Positions 8,722 through 16,029 of a stretch of 64,000 bases of DNA are shown here, in pieces. Source of the stretch: Anaerolineae bacterium. Its GTDB lineage: Bacteria; Chloroflexota; Anaerolineae; Anaerolineales; E44-bin32. How positions within the stretch are numbered: position 1 is the stretch's first letter; each line of letters starts with the position of its first letter. A program made the position numbers and the translations under genes. The notes under the pieces were generated by a model, which made no database searches, had not been told where the DNA came from, and worked only from the letters and a program-made list of their open reading frames with translations. The stretch is taken from NCBI GenBank assembly GCA_011174825.1, contig DUEZ01000067.1, positions 20,358-84,357 on the forward strand, read 5' to 3'.

Positions 8722-10046
8722 CCCCTTTTGATCTTGTTCGCCTCAGTCTGGAGAACCTCGGTCGGCGGAAAGGACGTGCTTTCCTGACCGCCATCGGTGT
8801 CGTCATTGGCACGGCGGCCGTGGTGGTCCTCGTGGGTCTGGGCTTGGGTTTGCAGCGCAACGCTGCTGCGCAGGTCGGGTACATGGGCGAGTTGACACAG
8901 ATTCAGGTCATGCCCAATTACATGACAGGCAACTACGAGGAAGTCCCCGCTGCTGGAGGTGGGGGCGGACTCGGATCACCACCCAGCCTGACAATGATCA
9001 CAGATGATTCTCTGGAAATGATCGCAGCGCTCCCGGGCGTTACTGGCGTCTACCCCCGCGATTTTCTGCAGAACTGCTGCTTGATCCAATTCGGGAAGTT
9101 CGAAGGATATGGAGGCATCGTCGGTGTCAAACCCAACATGCTGAACGAACTCGGTCTGGATGCCGAGGGTGGGATGTTGGATCTGGCCAAAGGTACGGTG
9201 GTGATTGGCACCCAGGTCAAGACCAACTTCTATGCGCCTTATTTACGCCCTGGTCAAGAACCACCACCGCCGCCCGATCTGATGGGGCAAACGCTCAAAG
9301 TTATCATTTCGAAGTACACAAAGGACGGCGAAGAAATTCGCAAGACGCTGCGCTTGAGGGTGGCAGGGGTCATCGCTGAAACACGCGGCGAACACGACTA
9401 CCAGATTTACATGACCCTGGAGGAGGTGACCGCCCTCAACCAATGGTCCATGGGTCGAAGAATAGACCGCAACCGTGAAGGTTATCCCTTCGTTGTGGTG
9501 ACCGTCGAAGACGTTTCGCAGGTATTGGACATCGCCGATCAAATCACAGCGCTGGGGTACCAAACTTACACGCCGCAGTCCTTCGTCCAAGGCATTAACA
9601 GTTTCTTCCTCGTGTTTCAAATCATTTTCGGTGGCATCGGTGGGATCTCCTTGCTTGTCGCTGCCATCGGCATCGCCAATACGATGACCATGGCGATTCT
9701 TGAACGCACACGCGAGATCGGATTGATGAAAGCCATCGGCGCCACCAACCGCAACGTCATGGGGATCTTCCTGGGTGAGGCAGCCGGTATCGGTCTGCTT
9801 GGTGGCATCGGAGGTGTAGCGTTGGGTTGGAGCGCAGGCCAGGTCCTGAACATCATCGGGATGGTGTACCTTGCCAATCAGGCACAGCAGTTGGGCTACC
9901 TCCCTTCTACGATCACGGTTCACATCCCCGCGTGGTTACCGATCTTTGCGATTGCGTTCGCAACACTGATCGGCACTCTCTCCGGTCTTTATCCCGCTTT
10001 ACGTGCGGCGACGTTGGTTCCTGTCATGGCACTGAAATACGAGTGA
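8718..10046 (+). CDS. ABC transporter permease, MacB/FtsX type
   Basis: 442 aa. One N-terminal helix (FLTAIGVVIGTAAVVVLVGLG) is followed by a large extracytoplasmic MacB_PCD domain (~50-290) and three C-terminal helices of the FtsX fold, with the family signature LERTREIGLMKAIGAT at ~330. FtsX-fold permeases act mechanically on lipids or exported substrates. It overlaps the CARDB gene by 4 bp. The substrate is unknown. It is followed 19 bp later by the remnant of a duplicated PA14 gene. Confidence 0.92.
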   Translation: MTPFDLVRLSLENLGRRKGRAFLTAIGVVIGTAAVVVLVGLGLGLQRNAAAQVGYMGELTQIQVMPNYMTGNYEEVPAAGGGGGLGSPPSLTMITDDSLEMIAALPGVTGVYPRDFLQNCCLIQFGKFEGYGGIVGVKPNMLNELGLDAEGGMLDLAKGTVVIGTQVKTNFYAPYLRPGQEPPPPPDLMGQTLKVIISKYTKDGEEIRKTLRLRVAGVIAETRGEHDYQIYMTLEEVTALNQWSMGRRIDRNREGYPFVVVTVEDVSQVLDIADQITALGYQTYTPQSFVQGINSFFLVFQIIFGGIGGISLLVAAIGIANTMTMAILERTREIGLMKAIGATNRNVMGIFLGEAAGIGLLGGIGGVALGWSAGQVLNIIGMVYLANQAQQLGYLPSTITVHIPAWLPIFAIAFATLIGTLSGLYPALRAATLVPVMALKYE

Positions 10047-10065
10047 TGAGGAAAAAGATATCCGA

Positions 10066-10251
10066 ATGGGCAGTGTTCCATTTCAGACCCTGGGAGCTTG
10101 GCAGGAACGATACGACGGAAGTGTTCGCGAGGTTACTATCGATCTTTCACCGCTCGCGGGCAAATCGGTGGCATTCATCTTCGAGAGCCATGGAGAGATC
10201 GCTTCCTTTCAGAATCTCGTCTTTTGGTTGCGACCAAGTATTTGGCGCTGA
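10066..10251 (+). pseudogene. Remnant of a duplicated PA14-protein C-terminus
   Basis: A 61-codon open stretch encodes VPFQTLGAWQERYDG...LVFWLRPSIWR, clearly related to the last residues of the PA14 protein (VQSLGAWKESYDG...LAFWLRPSIWR). No upstream domains, signal peptide or good RBS remain. The protein sequence is better conserved than the DNA, so the copy was under selection before truncation. Its 5' end lies directly behind the permease stop codon. Confidence 0.75.
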
Positions 10252-10298
10252 TAGATCTCGAGCACCTTAGCCGGTGGAGTAGAGTTTGCTGAGATTAC

Positions 10299-10343
10299 GA
10301 GGGGTCTCTTGTGGGGAGAGACAACTCCCGCAGGAGACCCCTC
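10299..10343 (+). terminator. Conserved long hairpin, duplicate copy
   Basis: GAGGGGTCTCTTGTGGGGAG pairs with CTCCCGCAGGAGACCCCTC around AGACAA. It is better paired than the copy at 5387, although arms and loop flanks differ. Confidence 0.4.
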
Positions 10344-10466
10344 CCCCTGTTTCCGGATCTCGAATTTGGTAGGGGAATCTTTGAAGAACTCTAAGACCCA
10401 TCGGAATCGACATTAACCACCATCCGACTGAACAAGGAAAGATACAAATAGAAAAGGTGTACCAGC

Positions 10467-10685
10467 ATGGCACAAATAGAACACAATTACTCATAGATCG
10501 TATCCGTGTTGGTGATCGGATGGTTTGCTGGAATTTATCATGCCCTACCACTGGTGGAACTTCCCTACTCAATCGCTCCTGTTGAGATTGTCGACATCAA
10601 GATCATGGTGGTCCCTTCAACAACCGTTGGGATCAATAGTAGTCAGCTGAATAAGAATAGAGCTAAGAATAAATGGCTCTCATGA
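10467..10685 (+). pseudogene. Broken start of a second Yip1-type gene
   Basis: Begins ATGGCACAAATAGAA like the Yip1 gene at 5557 and stops after nine codons (TAG at 10494). Read through, the same frame continues as IVSVLVIGWFAGIYHALPL... to a TGA at 10683. The hydrophobic continuation does not obviously match the intact Yip1 protein, so a deletion joined it to other sequence. Confidence 0.5.
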
Positions 10686-10728
10686 ACGAGAGCGATAAAC
10701 AAAGAAAATATGTCTAACGAGGTGTACG

Positions 10729-12060
10729 ATGAAAACAATAAAGCCTGTGATGCTTCTTTGCGTGAGTGTCTCCCTGTTAGCTGCCTGTAGTGCTAGCCCT
10801 GGCAGGCAAAGTTTACAGCCTGACGTTGGCGATCAAAATGGATGGCAGACTTACACAAACGCCAAATATCACTTCACCATTCAATACCCTTCGGATTGGC
10901 AGGTACTAGAGTTGCCAACCACAGAATACCTAACCGCCACGGATCAAGTTTGGTTTGTGAGCGAGACTCTTCCCCAACCACAAACTGACTCCAGGGCTGA
11001 TATCGTGCTCATTTTTACCCGCGAGGATCACTCCCCCGATTGGGAGTCAAAGTATTTCGATGACTACTTGTCGGAACCTTTATGGTTGGGTGATGTAAAG
11101 GTCAAGCGGATATCTGGCGTCAACAAAGAGAGTAGGTTACCTGAGATTGTTATCCTTGCGGAGATCGGAGATTACTACCTTCAGGCTTTGCCTAACCATG
11201 GCGCGGCTTCTCTTGAGTATTTCGATCAGGTGATCTCCTCGATGCGATTCGTTCAGGCAGAGGCTACTCCGCCTCCCCCATCAGCAACAAGTATTCGAGG
11301 AAGTCTGGATGAAAAAACAATCGTGTTCGAAGGGATTGGCTTTACGTACCCATCCTCGCTAGCGGAGGGAGCAACCGCCAAGACCATTCCCGCTTATATC
11401 GATCCATCAGGTTTTATGTACGATGACCTCCCGGAGCACGTGCGTTTTGACTTTTCCATCCCATACACCACGCAAGATCCGTTTGCTGGTTTACAGCCTA
11501 GTTGGATACCTTGGTTAAGACATCAGAATCCTGCGGGTCCAGAGATCCAACCGCTAATCTTCATCTTCCCAACAGCGGCTTACGCCGAAATCAACCCTCT
11601 GGCTGGCGAACGGATTGAAGCTCTGAAAATTCTCCTGGATGACAACGCAGTTCTTACGGGCGGAGAGCTGCCAGTGCTGCCTACCTTTAACAGCGCTCAG
11701 GATTTGCGCGGTCAGGCAAAACCTCTGGCGTTTCAGGTGGGGCGCGGCCTGCGCTTCATTACCCGCTACTCCCAGGGGGTTGCCCCGGTTGTCAATCCAG
11801 GCGTTTTCTACACCTTCCAGGGATTAACCGAGGATGGAAGCCTGTACGTGGCCGTATTCTTCCCACTGTATGTTTCGGTCTTGCCAAATCAGATCCAGGT
11901 TGAGGACTGGGATGCTTTCAATCAAAGCTACCTAGAGTACATGACAGATATCGCCACCAGAATAGAGATGCTTGAGCCAGGGAATTTTGAGCCGGACTTG
12001 GAATGCTTGGATGCACTGGTAAGATCCATGACCATCGATACATCTAGCTTGACGCGCTAG
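10729..12060 (+). CDS. Lipoprotein with PsbP-like domain
   Basis: 443 aa. A lipoprotein signal peptide with lipobox LLAAC gives Cys20. Residues ~35-165 resemble the PsbP/MOG1 fold common in bacterial surface lipoproteins (YTNAKYHFTIQYPSDWQVLE). The rest (~185-443) is not recognised; it contains GIGFTYPSSLAEG, a second PsbP-like opening. GAGGTG precedes the ATG. It is followed after 30 bp by the WD40 lipoprotein, probably in the same transcript. Lipidation is confident, function unknown. Confidence 0.82.
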   Translation: MKTIKPVMLLCVSVSLLAACSASPGRQSLQPDVGDQNGWQTYTNAKYHFTIQYPSDWQVLELPTTEYLTATDQVWFVSETLPQPQTDSRADIVLIFTREDHSPDWESKYFDDYLSEPLWLGDVKVKRISGVNKESRLPEIVILAEIGDYYLQALPNHGAASLEYFDQVISSMRFVQAEATPPPPSATSIRGSLDEKTIVFEGIGFTYPSSLAEGATAKTIPAYIDPSGFMYDDLPEHVRFDFSIPYTTQDPFAGLQPSWIPWLRHQNPAGPEIQPLIFIFPTAAYAEINPLAGERIEALKILLDDNAVLTGGELPVLPTFNSAQDLRGQAKPLAFQVGRGLRFITRYSQGVAPVVNPGVFYTFQGLTEDGSLYVAVFFPLYVSVLPNQIQVEDWDAFNQSYLEYMTDIATRIEMLEPGNFEPDLECLDALVRSMTIDTSSLTR

Positions 12061-12090
12061 ATATCTGTTTCGATCCAAAGGAAACTCATC

Positions 12091-14247
12091 ATGACTCGGA
12101 AAGGTCTACTTCGAAACTTGACCGCAATGACCCTGATGTTTCTCGTGGCAGCCTGTGGGGGGAGCCATTCTGGAGGCGTCTCATTAACTACCAATCTGTA
12201 TTCGGCTACGGCCACTTCCAGCAAGCCTCTTCCTGTCCCTTCTCCCACACTCATTCTCTCGCCAACTCAACCAGCTATTCCCACCCCGGAAATTATCGAG
12301 CCGGCCAATGCTGGGCAGGTTGTAGAGCTGTCACGGCTGGGCAAAGGGACCATCTTTTCACACCCGAGCTACGCGCCAGAGGGTATGCCGATCTACTCGC
12401 CCGACGGTATGTGGATGGCCATCCCGACCTCAGCTGGTATCTATATTTACGACCCCGTCACATTGGAGGAACTGCACAGGATTCCCGTGGGGACGCCCTT
12501 CATCGCCTTCTCGCCTGAGGGGGATCTTATGGCGGTCAGCGAAGTCGGCACCGTCTCCCTTTGGAACCCGGCCACGGGCGTCCAGACAGGCGAGCTAGTT
12601 GGCGGCCCGGACGACGGGCATTGGGAGCTGTCCTTCTCGCCGGACGGATCGCTGCTGGCCGCCGTCACCTGGAACCGGGAGGTCTCCGTCTGGTCGGTGG
12701 CGAACGGCGAACGTTTGTTCACCTTCCCCGGAGACCGCCTGCGGTTCTCCCCCGACGGAGAACTGGCGGTGGTCGTTGTATATGGCGAAAACCGGGTCCA
12801 CCTGTACGAGACCCGCGACGGCACCTTAGTGAACAAATGGAACGTCCACCATGCTGGATTTGCCCCAGGCGGGCAGCTCTGGCTGGAAGACGATGAGAGC
12901 GTACGTCTGGCGTATATCGATCGGGATCTGATCACAGCCCCTTTCAAGGGGATACAACCATCGTTTTCGGCGGATGGTACGCTGATGGCTCTGTTTGCGA
13001 ACGGGCAGATCTCACTTTACGATCATCAAAAAGGACGGCGAACCCAGGTGCTGGAAGGAAACTATGAGCAGATAGACGGAGTGCTGTTTTCTCCGGATGC
13101 GCAGACCCTGGCGGGGGACGTATACACCCTGCATTGCCCTACCTGTGCTAAATTAGACGGTCTGGACCGCTATCTTGTTTTATGGGGAGCAGTGGATGGC
13201 TCGATCATCGCCAAGATGGAGCATCAGGACGGCTGGATGGGGTATTCAGCGGACGGAATCCTGCTGGCTGTTTTACAGCTGGAAAACGTGCAGATTGTTA
13301 AAACCGCTGACGGATCGATCGTTGCTCAGATCGACGGCTTGACTGCCCCAATCGCCGGTATGGCTCTCTCACCAGACGGAAAGACTGTGGCTGCAGCCCA
13401 TGCAACAGACCCGTACACCCTGCGCCTGTGGGATCTCGAAACAGGCCGCGTGACCCGTTCAGTTCAGAGCCAACAGGCTCCCAACTTGTCAAACGTCGAA
13501 GCTGCATACAGCCTGGATGAAAAATATGTTGCGGTGGGTGGAGACCTGTGGGATCTGGCAACCGGTACTCACCTGAGCGGGATGGAGCATGCCATAGGTG
13601 AAAAGACCTCCTGCTGGTCTATGAGCGTGGCTTTCTCCCCGGAAGAGAACACCCTGGCGACTGGCTGTTTCGAGGGCCAGCTCGACCTATGGAGAGTTCC
13701 TGATGGAGAATTGCTAAGAAGAATCGGTGGCTACAGCAGTTGGGTTGAAGATCTGGCATATTCCCCAGATGGGGAATCCCTGGCCGCCGCTTACGGAGTT
13801 CCGGATTACCTGGTGCAGGTCTGGCAGCTATCGGACGGAAAACCCTCCTTCATATTGACCGGCGGGCATTTCACGCAGGTGGCCTACTCGGCGGATGGGC
13901 GCACCCTGGCGACGGTTATGGTTAACGAAGAATACGATCAATACGGGTGGCTGGCCGGCTTCGTACAGCTGTGGAACGCCTTGGACGGGAAAGAGCTCGC
14001 CCAGCTAGATGTAGAGGACGCGGTCAGCATCGCTTTCTCTCCGGACAGCCGGATATTGGCCACGGGTTCCCTCGACGGGGCTTTGCGCCTGTGGGAGATC
14101 GCTGACGGCAGGCTTCTCATGGAAGCCAAAGGACACTATGCGCAGATCCAGTGCGTCCTATTTTCCCCGGATGGAACCGGCTTGGTCTCCGGCTCGCAGG
14201 ATGGGACAATTGTGCTGTGGGGTATCCCAGATCCATCCTTACCCTAG
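12091..14247 (+). CDS. WD40-repeat lipoprotein
   Basis: 718 aa. Signal peptide with lipobox LVAAC (Cys22), then a Pro/Ser/Thr spacer to ~75, then WD40-like blades to the end (repeated FSPDG and LxLW, for example VAFSPEENTLATG and DGALRLWEIADG). There are enough repeats for two seven-bladed propellers. It is a surface-anchored scaffold without a visible catalytic domain. Codon 3 positions are G/C-richer near 12500-12900 than in the neighbouring gene. A strong terminator follows. Confidence 0.88.
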   Translation: MTRKGLLRNLTAMTLMFLVAACGGSHSGGVSLTTNLYSATATSSKPLPVPSPTLILSPTQPAIPTPEIIEPANAGQVVELSRLGKGTIFSHPSYAPEGMPIYSPDGMWMAIPTSAGIYIYDPVTLEELHRIPVGTPFIAFSPEGDLMAVSEVGTVSLWNPATGVQTGELVGGPDDGHWELSFSPDGSLLAAVTWNREVSVWSVANGERLFTFPGDRLRFSPDGELAVVVVYGENRVHLYETRDGTLVNKWNVHHAGFAPGGQLWLEDDESVRLAYIDRDLITAPFKGIQPSFSADGTLMALFANGQISLYDHQKGRRTQVLEGNYEQIDGVLFSPDAQTLAGDVYTLHCPTCAKLDGLDRYLVLWGAVDGSIIAKMEHQDGWMGYSADGILLAVLQLENVQIVKTADGSIVAQIDGLTAPIAGMALSPDGKTVAAAHATDPYTLRLWDLETGRVTRSVQSQQAPNLSNVEAAYSLDEKYVAVGGDLWDLATGTHLSGMEHAIGEKTSCWSMSVAFSPEENTLATGCFEGQLDLWRVPDGELLRRIGGYSSWVEDLAYSPDGESLAAAYGVPDYLVQVWQLSDGKPSFILTGGHFTQVAYSADGRTLATVMVNEEYDQYGWLAGFVQLWNALDGKELAQLDVEDAVSIAFSPDSRILATGSLDGALRLWEIADGRLLMEAKGHYAQIQCVLFSPDGTGLVSGSQDGTIVLWGIPDPSLP

Positions 14248-14338
14248 ACAGCTACCTGGAAAGAAGTTCGGCTTGCAGAAGGTGCCTTTGGCAGGACGAG
14301 TCCCGGCTCCTGAAGGAGAGATCGTGGTCTATAAAGTA

Positions 14339-14373
14339 GGGCCGGGGTTACCCCGGCCCTAGTTCTTGTTTTT
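14339..14373 (+). terminator. Rho-independent terminator of the lipoprotein operon
   Basis: GGGCCGGGG TTA CCCCGGCCC, a perfect 9-bp G/C stem, followed by a T-rich tract (TAGTTCTTGTTTTT). Confidence 0.85.
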
Positions 14374-14390
14374 ATGAAGGAAAATATATA

Positions 14391-14417
14391 GATCCCAAGT
14401 CCATTGGACTTGGGATC
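14391..14417 (-). terminator. Terminator-like palindrome downstream of the DsbA-like gene
   Basis: GATCCCAAGTCC ATT GGACTTGGGATC, a perfect 12-bp stem, followed on the minus strand by TATATATTTT. It lies between the convergent ends of the WD40 and DsbA-like genes. Confidence 0.7.
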
Positions 14418-14444
14418 TTGATCCACCTTTCGTTACGAGCCGAA

Positions 14445-15200
14445 TTACCTTCCCAATTCTTGATCAATGACTTGCATGAAATTCGGAAGCGGCTGCGCGC
14501 CGACGATGGGGATTCCATTGATGAAGAAGAGCGGAACTCCTGTTGCCCCCAGGTTGATGGCATATTGAGCGTCCGCTTCAACTTCAGCCGCATACCGTCC
14601 TTGGTCAAGACACTCTGACAGTGCTTCCGAATCCAGCTCTAATTGTTCGGCATATTGGATATAGGATGATCGTCCTTCACCCAGACCTGACGTGAAAAGC
14701 AAATCATGGAATTCCCAAAATGCGCCTTGCTCATCGGCGCACTCAGCCGCCTGGGCTGCCTCGAAGCCGCCCACAACTGGCAAGTCGCGGAACACAAACC
14801 GGATTTGGTTTGGATAAGCGTCCAGCAATGGACGGAGGGTTTGTTGGTAGAATCGGCGGCAATATCCGCAATTGAAGTCAGCGAATTCGATGATCGTGAT
14901 TGGGGCATCCACTGGTCCAAAGGCGGGGTCGTCGTCGACGCTTACTTGCAGGGGTATGGGAGCCTGTGGCTCGTTGGGGCCTTCCGCTGGTTGTGGTGAC
15001 GTTTGAGCGACCGTTTCTCCCTCCGGACTCGTGGCTCCTCGGCCCCAGATGAGATAACCCCCGGCCAACCCGACGATGAAGGCCGATACGGCCAACAGCC
15101 CGCTGAAGAGGTGTTTCTGAGGGATCCGGAGTCCCAATTCTTTTATGGGTGTTTCGGGTGATGGATCTGCATCATCGGGTCGTTTGCTCTGATTTGACAT
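14445..15200 (-). CDS. DsbA-family thioredoxin-like protein, membrane-anchored
   Basis: 251 aa from the ATG at 15200; the track start at 15350 adds 50 unlikely residues. A cytoplasmic N-terminus is followed by one membrane helix (LFSGLLAVSAFIVGLAGGYLIWG, ~35-57), a Pro-rich spacer and a DsbA fold with active site CGYC in FADFNCGYCRRF and the cis-Pro loop GATGVPLFFING. It probably makes or reshuffles disulfides in exported proteins. The start codon sits 6 nt behind a TATAAT box with no RBS, suggesting a leaderless mRNA. Two hairpins separate it from the convergent lipoprotein operon. Confidence 0.9.
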   Translation of the reverse strand: MSNQSKRPDDADPSPETPIKELGLRIPQKHLFSGLLAVSAFIVGLAGGYLIWGRGATSPEGETVAQTSPQPAEGPNEPQAPIPLQVSVDDDPAFGPVDAPITIIEFADFNCGYCRRFYQQTLRPLLDAYPNQIRFVFRDLPVVGGFEAAQAAECADEQGAFWEFHDLLFTSGLGEGRSSYIQYAEQLELDSEALSECLDQGRYAAEVEADAQYAINLGATGVPLFFINGIPIVGAQPLPNFMQVIDQELGR

Positions 15201-15206
15201 GGCGGG

Positions 15207-15214
15207 ATTATAGC
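15207..15214 (-). promoter_or_regulatory. Extended -10 of a leaderless promoter
   Basis: The minus strand reads TGCTATAAT, then CCCGCC and ATG. Transcription would begin at or next to the start codon. No good -35 is visible, consistent with an extended -10 (TGnTATAAT). Confidence 0.6.
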
Positions 15215-15368
15215 ACAGCGTGTCGGAGCTGGAGCAGTTCAACAAACCTTGTAGGAGTGTAAGGTGGGGAACTCCGGGACAGCTCACGCGTACCGTCAAG
15301 CTGAAGACTCTACCGCATATTTCAGTAACGCATCCTGGATGGATATCCATCCTTTCTCAATATCCAAC

Positions 15369-15419
15369 TTGACAGCGGAAGAAAGAGCCCTATACTGATT
15401 GCAGACCGACTGGTCAGTC
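15369..15419 (+). promoter_or_regulatory. Promoter with TetR-type operator
   Basis: TTGACA (15369-15374), 16-bp spacer, TATACT (15391-15396). The imperfect palindrome GACCGACTGGTCAGTC (15404-15419) overlaps the expected transcription start, 4 bp before the tetR ATG. TetR-family operators often have this GACCGAC/GTCGGTC form, so autorepression of the operon is likely. Confidence 0.75.
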
Positions 15420-15423
15420 GATA

Positions 15424-16029
15424 ATGTCCCCTAAGCAGGACCTCACTGCCGAGAGAAGAGAACAAATCCTCGACGCCGCCGAGAAGGTCTTCAATCGTCT
15501 CGGCTTCAACAAAGCCAGGATGGATGACATCGTGGTGGAGTCGGGTCTCTCCAAGGGCGCTCTATATTGGTACTACAAGAGCAAGGACGCCATCATCTTG
15601 GCCCTGCTCGATCGTGTTTTCGTGGGGGAGATAGCCCAGTTTGAGAAGCTTGTTGACGCCGAGGGTACGACCAGCGAGCGGCTCGAACAGCTTACGCGCG
15701 TCATGGTGCAGGAGATGGCGCGCTTCAAACACTTGATGCCCTTGATCTATGAGTTCGTCGCCTTGGCTGCACGAAGAAAGTCTGTTCGAACGAAGTTGGG
15801 TGGATATTATCAGCGCTACCATCGATTGCTCTCCCAGATTTTGCAGCAGGGTCTGGATTCGGGCGAGTTTTTTGACCTCGATCCTGACGAGGCAGCTTTG
15901 GCATTCATCGGTCTTGGGGAAGGTCTGACGATGCTCTGGTTTGTCGATCCAGATTGGGTCGATTGGGAGGGCATCAGCGAGTTGCCCACGAAACTTTTCT
16001 TGGATCGTTTTCGATCTCCGGAGCGATAG
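15424..16029 (+). CDS. TetR-family transcriptional repressor
   Basis: 201 aa. Residues ~8-55 are a typical TetR helix-turn-helix (REQILDAAEKVFNRLGFNKARMDDIVVESGLSKGALYWYYKSKDA). The C-terminal ligand domain is all helical and family-specific. It lies directly downstream of a consensus promoter with a palindromic operator and one base before the methyltransferase-HgcA gene. It probably represses itself and the operon behind it, responding to a small hydrophobic or toxic ligand, as TetR proteins beside efflux pumps commonly do. The ligand is unknown. Confidence 0.92.
   Translation: MSPKQDLTAERREQILDAAEKVFNRLGFNKARMDDIVVESGLSKGALYWYYKSKDAIILALLDRVFVGEIAQFEKLVDAEGTTSERLEQLTRVMVQEMARFKHLMPLIYEFVALAARRKSVRTKLGGYYQRYHRLLSQILQQGLDSGEFFDLDPDEAALAFIGLGEGLTMLWFVDPDWVDWEGISELPTKLFLDRFRSPER

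Larger units (their letters stand above)
10066..10490. repeat. Segmental duplication, degraded copy
   Basis: Collinear with 5160-5590: PA14-gene end, hairpin, GAACAAGGAAAGATACAAAT leader and the ATGGCACAAAT start of a Yip1-like ORF. It diverges at many sites. Confidence 0.8.

Noticed and set aside
9243-9923. 226-aa minus-strand ORF
   Set aside because: Shadow of the MacB-type permease, which has all family motifs on the + strand.
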